From Candidatus Cloacimonadota bacterium (lineage in GTDB: Bacteria > Cloacimonadota > Cloacimonadia > Cloacimonadales > TCS61): 5,833 nucleotides of DNA. A program made the translations under genes and the position numbers. Below the pieces are notes generated by a model. That model did not search any database. It saw nothing but the letters and a program-made list of their open reading frames with translations, and was not told the DNA's origin. The stretch covers positions 1 through 5,833 of the forward strand of contig JAGLWO010000192.1 in NCBI GenBank assembly GCA_023133395.1. The letters run 5' to 3'. Each line of letters begins with the position of its first letter. Position 1 is the stretch's first letter. Positions 1 to 5,800 of this stretch are shown piece by piece.

Positions 1-2140
1 GCCATGAGGTGCCGCCATCTGTGCTGACTGCTAATATGGGAGCGCTGCTTCCAACAGGAACAGGAGTATCCCAGGTAAATGTAACATCTACAGGAAATCC
101 ACCTGTATAGCTTGTTGCATCAATATCAAACCATAAATTTAATGCATTACCAGGGAACGGTAAGGATTCGGGTGGGGTATCATATTGAGTTATAGTAATG
201 CTGCCACCACCTGCAGGTGGGTCTATTGTAACAGTGCTTCCGCCAGATCCACCGCCACCATCAAAATCAAAATAAACAGGGTCGCCAGTTGGAATAGGTA
301 AAGTGACTACTTCGCCTCCACCAATTGAAGCTGCACCCTTATTTGTGATGAGGTCCACAACACCATATGAATCGTAAAAGTAAACATCTCCAAAGCTCAG
401 AGTTCCATAAGTATCTACAAGAGACAGAAATACAATGTCTGCAATGAGTCCCTCTCCTTCCGGTGCTTCAAGGGGATCATTGCCTGCTAAGGTATAAGCA
501 ATGCTTAATACACCCGGAGTAGAGGAATCAACCATCCAACCGAGTGCGGTGCCGCCATTAGATTCAAGGATGTTACCTTCATAAGTAATGGGATTTGTAG
601 CACTGGAGGATACATATTCAAGCTCTGTCGGGTTATAGATTACTTCAAACTCATATGTATCTAAATTGACAACATCGGTACAATATACATCTACCCGTAT
701 GTAAGTTCCTGTCGGTTGAGATGGTATGCCGGTAAGATTCTGGTTACCGGTAGTGGTGGCATCCAGATCAAAAACTATACCTGCATTTTCGTTTGGTCCT
801 CTCCCTTCTTGACCGGATCTTGTAGGAGGTGTGCCTTCGTGCCAGTGGTCTCCGAAAACCTGAAGATCAGCAGCATCAATAATATTATCCGGAACCAGGT
901 CGTAGAGAGGATCCCAACCAGGATCTGTATTAACAAAGTGCCAGTGGTCTCCAAACATCTGCAAGTCCGTAGCATCTACATAGCCATCAGAATTGAAATC
1001 ACCTATGATGACTGCTGTGCCAAATGCGTAGAGATTGTTATCATATGATCCTACGTATATTGTGCCATCAGCACCAATTGCTGGTGAGGAGTAGACATTA
1101 CCTACAGTTAGATAACTCCATTTTAGTGTGCCATCATCGTTTATAGCATAGAGCTTATCATCATTAGATCCAATGTATATTGTGCCATCAGCACCAATTG
1201 CTGGTGAGGAGCGGGTATTATCTCCAACTAGATAACTCCATTTGAGTGTGCCATCAACGTTTATAGCATAGAGCTTGTAATCATATGATCCCACGTATAT
1301 TGTGCTGTCAGCACCTATTGCTGGAGAGGAGTAGACTTTTTCTCCAGTTGGATAACTCCATTTGAGTGTGCCATCATCGTTTATAGCATAGAGCTTGTAA
1401 TCCGCTGATCCTATGTATATCGTGCTATCAGCACCTATCGCTGGAGAGGATAGGATCCAATCTCCAGTTAGATAACTCCATTTGAGTGTGCCATCATCAT
1501 TAATGGCATAAAGCTTGTAATCTCTTGATCCCACGTATATTGTGCTATCAGCACCTATTGTTGGAGAGGAGTAGACATTATCTCCAGTTAGATAACTCCA
1601 TTTGAGTGTGCCATCATCGTTTATAGCATAGAGCTTGTCATCATATGATCCCACGTATATTGTGCCGTCAGCACCAATTGCTGGTGCGGAGTAGATTATA
1701 TCTCCCGTTTCATAACTCCATTTGAGTGTGCCATCATCGTTTATAGCATGGAGCTTGTAATCTCTTGATCCCACGTATATTGTGCTGTCAGCACCAATTG
1801 CTGGTGAGGAGTAGACTTCACCTCCAGTTATATAACTCCATTTGAGTGTGCCGTCATCGTTTATAGCATAAAGCTTATAATCCGCTGATCCCACGTATAT
1901 TGTGCCATCAGCACCTATCGCTGGTGAGGATTTGATTGTACCTCCAGTTTCATAGTTCCATTTGAGTGTTGCCGTATCTGGACCTGTATATGGGCTTAGT
2001 CCCGTGTGGTTCAAGTCATGATGAAACATTGGCCATGGAGTGTCTGCTAATTGTGCAACTGCTGGTCTTGGAAAGTAGGCAATAAGAGCCATTACTATTA
2101 TGAGCATGTAAATTCCTAAACTTTTGTTTTTGTTTTTCAT
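1..2140 (-). CDS. Secreted eight-blade PQQ-like propeller protein with dockerin and cohesin-like domains (3' partial)
   Basis: The frame is open without interruption from the ATG at 2140 to the left edge (713 codons plus one base), with no stop, so the C-terminus is missing. Residues 1-29 are a signal peptide: a Lys/Asn-rich start, a hydrophobic core around LGIYMLIIVMALIAYF, and a likely AVA/Q cleavage site. Residues 57-376 hold eight 40-residue blades of the form LKWSY..TG..YSSPAIGADGTIYVGS.D.KLYAI, typical of PQQ-like (quinoprotein-type) propellers. Residues 381-433 resemble a dockerin: two loops, D381-N383-D385-D389-D392 and D414-D418-D422-D425, each ending in FGDHW. Residues 454-605 resemble a cohesin (VDVYCTDVVNLDTYEFEVIY, later GEGLIADIVFLSL and GTLSFGDVYFYD). 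Residues 608-713 look like a beta-rich, Gly-rich module. The role is probably extracellular binding or scaffolding. No enzyme active site is evident, so no catalytic function is claimed. The ATG at 2140 was chosen for its GGAG site and compact signal peptide; an in-frame ATG at 2194 is also plausible. Confidence 0.9.
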   Translation of the reverse strand, partial: MKNKNKSLGIYMLIIVMALIAYFPRPAVAQLADTPWPMFHHDLNHTGLSPYTGPDTATLKWNYETGGTIKSSPAIGADGTIYVGSADYKLYAINDDGTLKWSYITGGEVYSSPAIGADSTIYVGSRDYKLHAINDDGTLKWSYETGDIIYSAPAIGADGTIYVGSYDDKLYAINDDGTLKWSYLTGDNVYSSPTIGADSTIYVGSRDYKLYAINDDGTLKWSYLTGDWILSSPAIGADSTIYIGSADYKLYAINDDGTLKWSYPTGEKVYSSPAIGADSTIYVGSYDYKLYAINVDGTLKWSYLVGDNTRSSPAIGADGTIYIGSNDDKLYAINDDGTLKWSYLTVGNVYSSPAIGADGTIYVGSYDNNLYAFGTAVIIGDFNSDGYVDATDLQMFGDHWHFVNTDPGWDPLYDLVPDNIIDAADLQVFGDHWHEGTPPTRSGQEGRGPNENAGIVFDLDATTTGNQNLTGIPSQPTGTYIRVDVYCTDVVNLDTYEFEVIYNPTELEYVSSSATNPITYEGNILESNGGTALGWMVDSSTPGVLSIAYTLAGNDPLEAPEGEGLIADIVFLSLVDTYGTLSFGDVYFYDSYGVVDLITNKGAASIGGGEVVTLPIPTGDPVYFDFDGGGGSGGSTVTIDPPAGGGSITITQYDTPPESLPFPGNALNLWFDIDATSYTGGFPVDVTFTWDTPVPVGSSAPILAVSTDGGTSW
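1013..1972 (-). repeat. Tandem array of eight 120-bp coding repeats (propeller blades)
   Basis: Eight consecutive copies of a 120-bp unit encode residues 57-376 of the left-hand protein, each exactly 40 codons. The conserved Trp of each blade recurs at residues 61, 101, 141, 181, 221, 261, 301 and 341. DNA identity is high even at synonymous positions, for example the shared tract ccatttgagtgtgccatcat. Copies 4, 5 and 6 share cacctat.g.tggagagg, whereas copies 2, 3, 7 and 8 carry caccaattgctggtg. This points to local duplication or conversion inside the array. Differences concentrate in two short stretches per blade. Confidence 0.93.
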
Positions 2141-2146
2141 TTTGTT

Positions 2147-2150
2147 CTCC
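2147..2150 (-). promoter_or_regulatory. Ribosome binding site for the propeller gene (start 2140)
   Basis: On the minus strand GGAG lies 6 bases upstream of the ATG at 2140-2138, within AAAAAAGGAGAACAAAATG. This spacing supports the start that gives a normal-length signal peptide. Confidence 0.75.
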
Positions 2151-2155
2151 TTTTT

Positions 2156-2172
2156 TCCCGATATTTTCGGGA
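2156..2172. repeat. Short hairpin between the two start modules
   Basis: TCCCGA (2156-2161) and TCGGGA (2167-2172) pair around a 5-base loop. It lies between the alternative starts at 2194 and 2140 and directly before the A-run and GGAG of the downstream start. If translation begins at 2194, it is coding (LPKISG). Confidence 0.7.
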
Positions 2173-2191
2173 GATTAAATATAGTTTTAAA

Positions 2192-2204
2192 CATATTGTT
2201 CTCC
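2192..2204 (-). promoter_or_regulatory. Second in-frame start module (GGAG-N6-ATG) upstream of the propeller gene
   Basis: GGAG at 2201-2204 precedes an ATG at 2194-2192 by 6 bases. That ATG is exactly 18 codons upstream of, and in frame with, the ATG at 2140, and no stop lies between. Its use would add MFKTIFNLPKISGKKENK to the N-terminus, giving a 47-residue signal region. The segment GGAGAACAA.ATG is nearly identical to the module at 2140, so it looks duplicated. Which start is used cannot be decided from the sequence. Confidence 0.55.
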
Positions 2205-2208
2205 TTTT

Positions 2209-2240
2209 CCCCGTGAAATTCCTTTTTTATTTCACTGGGG
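2209..2240. repeat. Stem-loop directly upstream of the 2194 start module
   Basis: CCCCGTGAAAT (2209-2219) pairs with ATTTCAC plus GGGG (2229-2235 and 2237-2240), an 11-bp stem with one bulged base (2236) and a 9-base loop. On the minus strand it ends immediately before AAAAGGAG. It could shield or stabilise the mRNA 5' region. No U-run follows it on the minus strand, so it is not an intrinsic terminator there. Confidence 0.75.
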
Positions 2241-2244
2241 TTTT

Positions 2245-2290
2245 TCCCGACCCGCCTGCCATAGCTGTACGGCGGGCAGGTAGATCGGGA
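2245..2290. repeat. 46-bp GC-rich imperfect palindrome
   Basis: The outer arms are TCCCGA (2245-2250) and TCGGGA (2285-2290). Inside, CCCGCCTGCC (2251-2260) faces GGCGGGCAGG (2271-2280) with two imperfect pairs, around ATAGCTGTAC. The GC content stands out sharply from the AT-rich surroundings. The form is that of a dispersed REP- or MITE-like element. Its outer arms match the small hairpin at 2156-2172. Confidence 0.75.
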
Positions 2291-2351
2291 TTTGTTTTTT
2301 TTAGTTTTTTTCTTAATCAATTCTTAACTCAACTCTTCCGTTAAAACGGGA

Positions 2352-2380
2352 TTGTTAAGTCAAGTCTTGATTCTTGTCAA
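2352..2380 (-). promoter_or_regulatory. Weak sigma-70-like promoter candidate for the propeller gene
   Basis: On the minus strand, a perfect TTGACA (2380-2375) is followed after 17 bases by TAACAA (2357-2352), a poor -10 match. Transcription would start near 2345, leaving a leader of about 150-200 bases that contains the stem-loops before the start codons. If the organism belongs to the Bacteroidota, its usual promoter (TTTG / TA..TTTG) differs, and this match would be accidental. Confidence 0.2.
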
Positions 2381-2390
2381 AAACTTGACA
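2359..2390. repeat. Cluster of TTGAC inverted repeats, possible operator
   Basis: TGTCAA (2375-2380) and TTGACA (2385-2390) form a perfect 6-bp inverted repeat with a 4-base spacer. GTCAAGT (2359-2365) and ACTTGAC (2383-2389) form a second, overlapping 7-bp pair. The cluster overlaps the candidate -35 element, as an operator would, but AT-rich DNA gives such matches by chance fairly often. Confidence 0.3.
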
Positions 2391-2416
2391 CGAATCTAAA
2401 TGATTTGAAAATAGAT

Positions 2417-2448
2417 ATGCTTTAAATAACCATTAGATGTTAAAGCAT
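2417..2448. repeat. AT-rich 9-bp inverted repeat
   Basis: ATGCTTTAA (2417-2425) and TTAAAGCAT (2440-2448) pair perfectly with a 14-base loop. It abuts the next palindrome at 2451. Its function is unknown, and no convincing U-run follows on either strand. Confidence 0.6.
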
Positions 2449-2450
2449 GT

Positions 2451-2496
2451 TCCACCCCGTTTTGGAATCAGTAAGGTGCTGGACTAACGGGGTGGA
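2451..2496. repeat. 46-bp palindromic element with 11-bp arms
   Basis: TCCACCCCGTT (2451-2461) and AACGGGGTGGA (2486-2496) are perfect inverted arms around a 24-base centre. The element starts three bases past the stop of the mini-ORF on the minus strand. It is GC-rich against AT-rich flanks, consistent with a mobile palindromic repeat. It is also the second element of exactly 46 bp here. Confidence 0.75.
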
Positions 2497-2499
2497 TAC

Positions 2500-2526
2500 T
2501 TATGGGCATTTTAATATTTTATACAT
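2500..2526 (-). CDS. Possible 8-codon leader or fossil ORF (MYKILKCP)
   Basis: A GGAG at 2533-2536 stands 6 bases before an ATG at 2526, and the frame ends with TAA at 2502-2500 after eight codons. The module AAAAGGAGATCAATATGTAT closely matches the start module at 2204-2192 (AAAAGGAGAACAATATGTTT). It may be a translated leader peptide. It may instead be the surviving start of a gene broken by the palindrome that begins three bases beyond its stop. No homology can be judged at this length. Confidence 0.25.
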   Translation of the reverse strand: MYKILKCP

Positions 2527-2538
2527 ATTGATCTCCTT

Positions 2539-2574
2539 TTTTTAGCCACTAAGAACACGAAGTAACGCTAAAAA
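2539..2574. repeat. Stem-loop directly upstream of the mini-ORF start module
   Basis: TTTTTAGC (2539-2546) pairs with GCTAAAAA (2567-2574) around a 20-base loop (CACTAAGAACACGAAGTAAC). On the minus strand it is followed immediately by GGAG. The loop resembles a CACTAAGA.CACGAA motif that I recall as dispersed in many bacterial genomes (from memory, not searched). Confidence 0.6.
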
Positions 2575-2592
2575 TATTTTATTGTCTAATCA

Positions 2593-2630
2593 ACCTCATC
2601 CCAGCCTTCTCCTATCTAGGAGAAGGAGTA
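2593..2630. repeat. Palindromic element, copy 1 (CCTCATCCCAGCC type)
   Basis: CCTTCTCCTA (2605-2614) pairs with TAGGAGAAGG (2617-2626). The flanks CCTCATCCCAG and GAGTA are shared with the element at 2769-2805, so both are copies of one family in the same orientation. Confidence 0.8.
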
Positions 2631-2672
2631 CTGTCCAGTTGGAATAGTAAGCAAGATGAATATGGATTCCAG

Positions 2673-2693
2673 ATTCCCAATCGAGTTGGGAAT
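2673..2693. repeat. Palindrome ATTCCCAA-TCGAG-TTGGGAAT
   Basis: Perfect 8-bp arms (2673-2680 and 2686-2693) enclose a 5-base loop, set in the context GGATTCCAG...GACAAC. This arrangement resembles common dispersed palindromes of the TTCCCGA/TCGGGAA type. It lies between the two copies of the CCTCA.CCCAG element. Confidence 0.75.
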
Positions 2694-2768
2694 GACAACT
2701 GTGGGGGTTTGGGAACGAGAAGGATATGCTCTCCGCGTTGAACCTATTTTAAAATAACACATTTCTTT

Positions 2769-2805
2769 ACCTCACCCCAGCCCTCTCCTGAGAGGAGAGG
2801 GAGTA
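2769..2805. repeat. Palindromic element, copy 2, just downstream of the peptidase stop
   Basis: CCCTCTCCT (2781-2789) and AGGAGAGGG (2793-2801) form a 9-bp stem with a 3-base loop, flanked by CCTCACCCCAG and GAGTA as in copy 1. On the minus strand the stem begins 16 bases after the TGA of the peptidase gene. It could define or protect the mRNA 3' end. The T-run lies before the stem (2804-2811 region), not after it, so a standard intrinsic terminator is not supported. Confidence 0.8.
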
Positions 2806-2817
2806 AAAAGGACTTAC

Positions 2818-5800
2818 TCATTTCAAGATAATACATTTTTTTGTATCCGTAAAATTACCGGTGGTTATACGATAGAAATAAATTCCGCTGGAAACAGGCT
2901 TATTAGAATTGTCCCTGCTTTTCCAGGTTACAGAATATCGTCCAGCATCCTGTTTTTCCGATACTAGAGTTTTTACAAGTTGACCTTTGATGTTATAAAT
3001 TTTGAGCGAGACCTTGCAGAGTTTAGGAAGAGCATATAAAATTGTAGTTTCCGGATTAAAAGGATTGGGATAGTTCTGATAAAGGTCAACTTTTGTAACT
3101 GGTGGTAGTGTTGGTTCATCAATATCAGCTCCGATATGGTTACAGGTGAATGTAACTTCTCTGGTCTCACCTTCTGCTAATGAGGGTTGACCCTGGTACC
3201 AGATATACATAAGAGCAAAATTATCTTCTACTACAACAGCCATTGCATCTGTGTAGATAATTTCAATATCTTCTGCCCGGAAAGGTAAAATCATGGCAGG
3301 ATGACGATTACCCCATTTGCCATCATAACCGGGATTGCCTTGTATATTCATTGTAATCTTGAAGGTAACCGTATCCTTTTCAGTTCCTTCATTGATAAAA
3401 AGCTCACTTGTGAAAAGCGGCTGTTGAAATACACCTTCATTAGACATTTTTACCTGCATACCAGGGTCTCCATAAAGAGCAGAGCCATTCAAATCCGGAG
3501 GATTCGCTCCGGGTGTTCCATTTATCATATCAAATTTGAGTGCAATATTTGCCAGAAAGAAGGACTCTGCCCAGGTGTAATTCCTTGCCACTCTGTAAAA
3601 ATATGCTTTGGTTCCACCATGCTGATGAGAAGTCGGACCCTCAGGTGTTATATAGCCGGTATATTGATATGCTCCACCGGTATGAATCCACGATGGTGCC
3701 ATACAACTACCATTAAATATCTGACCTATATAACAGTTACCAAGTCCAAAATATATCTTCGGATTATCAGAATTTATATTAATATTAGACCCGGAATACG
3801 GATCGCCATATACTTGACCATTTATGGAACGGAAAAATCCTTCTGAACCTGATGACGGGTAATGCAATTGCCATTCATTATAATTAGCATGCCCGCTGGT
3901 ATAGAAAATATCTACCGGGTCATAATTGAAAATATCAATACCTTCATTTATCATTGTAACAAGCCATTCTGTTCTGTCGGTAGGACCGTCAGTATAAGTA
4001 GTTGTTTCAAGAGAATATGGATTTTTTACATAATATTCTCCATAAGTGCTTTCGTTTGTTCCAATACCCTGGGTATAATAATTCAAATCGCAACTACCGG
4101 TTCCGCCAAGCACAGTTTTAACCTCAAACCCGGTAGGACCTGTGACAAGATTAAGCGCATCCTCTGCATTATAGCCAGTTATAATTCCCCAGACAGCATC
4201 ACAATAGTAATCATTATCTAATGCTCGTGTGAAGGGCCAGACACTATTCTGTATAAAAACCGGTGATAAATTTGAAAGTCCACAAACAAAACCGATATGG
4301 GTTGGTTGAAAAGCAGCAACATTGGCTTGAACCTCATTGAGAGAATTACTCCAGATGAAAAGTTGACCCTGATATCGTGCTATAAGTGTATCTGCTACTG
4401 CCTGCCAATCCGGATTATTATAGGTTGATAGCTTGATTACAACTGCATAAGTAAGTGGAGGCGGTTCTTGATAAAAGATGGTGAAATTGCCATCTGAAAT
4501 ATCCTCAGCACAATTACCACCAAGATCAAATACTTTTACTTTTACAAGGCACTGGTCTGATGGAGTATCAGGTATAGTCCAAGTACAGGTTTGGGGATTT
4601 CCTATATGAGCTTCAATAAATATCCAGTTTATTCCATTATCAATAGAATAGAATACACTATCGGAATAAATTGCTATATCATCATCTGCAGTCCATTGGA
4701 TTTGATGGCTATGTCCAACAGTCCAAACTTCTCCACCATTTGGGATATCCACTGTTACATAAGGCGGAATAGTATCCTGGATTGCAGATCTATAGACTTC
4801 AATGACACGAGCAGGATCCACTTCAGTAATCAATATATTGTTGTTAGCTAGCCACTCAACATCTTGTGTAACACTACCTCCACCGCTGTATTCCCAAACT
4901 ATTGTGCCATCCGGAGTCACCTCAATTGTACAGTTACTATAATAATAAGCAATCAATGTATTACCATTTGGGAGGCGCTTTGCATCAGTTGGCCAACTAA
5001 GATTGCCAGTATATTCCCATACTATAGTGCCATCCGGGTTTACCTCAATTACAAGATTGTTATAACCGTAAGTAATCAATGTATTGCCATTAGGAAGGCG
5101 TTCTACATCCTCTAGAAAACTAGATGCAGTGATGTATTCCCATACTATGGTTCCATCTGTGGTTACCTCAATTACACTATCCTCGAATAAAGCAATCAAT
5201 GTATTGCCATTTGGCAGCCGTTCTGCATCAAATGGACGAAGCCCGATACCGTATTCCCAGACTATCGTGCCATTCGGGGTCACTTCAATTACACTATTAG
5301 TAGAAGGTATATCAGGTCTTCCAAACTTATTAATCAATGTATTGCCATTTGAGAGACGTTCGGCATCAGTTGGGTAACCAAATTCACCTACATCGTATAT
5401 CCATCCTATTGAACCATCCGGGGTCACCTCGATGACATAATGAGCGATGAATTCAGTAATCAATGTATTGCCGTTTAGAAGGCGTTCAGCATCAGTTGGC
5501 CAAAAAAGATTACCGCTGTATTCCCAGACAATAGGCGGTGCTAAAACAAAATCAACAGTAGTGGTATTGCCAGCAACGATTTCCACATCAGTTTCTTCTA
5601 CCAAGGGATAGGGGTCTCCTACATCACAGGTAACTGTGTAATTACCTACTATTTCACTTACCAGCAGACTATCAATGATATAATATCCATCAGCATTGGT
5701 ATAACCTGTATATTCAACTCTTCCCTGACTCGTAGCAGTTATTAGAGCATCCTCAAAAGGTTCACCTGTAGTAGATGATGTTACAGTTCCATCAAGATTC

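Larger units (their letters stand above)
2195..2817. other. Palindrome-rich intergenic region without a substantial gene
   Basis: No frame with convincing coding character crosses this stretch on either strand. It holds about ten inverted repeats (listed separately), A/T-rich tracts, a weak promoter candidate near 2352-2380 and one mini-ORF. Between the palindromes, 2291-2337 is T-rich on the plus strand, and 2700-2760 shows nothing beyond a TATTTTAAAATA palindrome at 2745-2756. Both flanking genes point the same way, so this spacer holds the 3' end of the peptidase gene and the 5' region of the propeller gene. Confidence 0.8.

Noticed and set aside
775..975. Minus-strand open frame of 66 codons
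   Set aside because: It overlaps the dockerin-like coding segment out of frame, with a composition unlike a real protein.
716..1048. Plus-strand open frame of 110 codons opposite the dockerin-like and last blade region
   Set aside because: It lies antisense to a frame with clear domains and a signal peptide, and its product shows no recognisable motif; it is a shadow of the repeat-rich gene.
1013..1972. Regular 120-bp periodicity resembling a CRISPR or satellite array
   Set aside because: The unit is exactly 40 codons, stays in one open frame and encodes propeller blades; there is no short repeat/unique spacer pattern.
2209..2290. Riboswitch or structured leader RNA
   Set aside because: Only simple independent hairpins are visible, with no multi-stem junction or conserved aptamer core that I recognise.
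2769..2817. Intrinsic terminator for the peptidase gene
   Set aside because: The stem has no following U-run on the minus strand; the T-run precedes it. It matches another copy nearby and is better described as a repeat element.
2141..2817. tRNA, other RNA gene or insertion sequence in the spacer
   Set aside because: No cloverleaf, CCA end, T-loop motif or transposase fragment was found; the inverted repeats are too short and too close to be insertion sequence ends.
2973..3170. Minus-strand open frame of 65 codons inside the sorting-domain region
   Set aside because: It is an alternative frame of the T9SS sorting domain coding sequence, with no ribosome site or motif.
3301..5377. Several plus-strand open frames (83-181 codons) opposite the peptidase gene
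   Set aside because: All lie antisense to the long minus-strand frame with consistent domain order. Their Ile/Ser/Cys-rich products and repeated segments reflect the underlying blade repeats.
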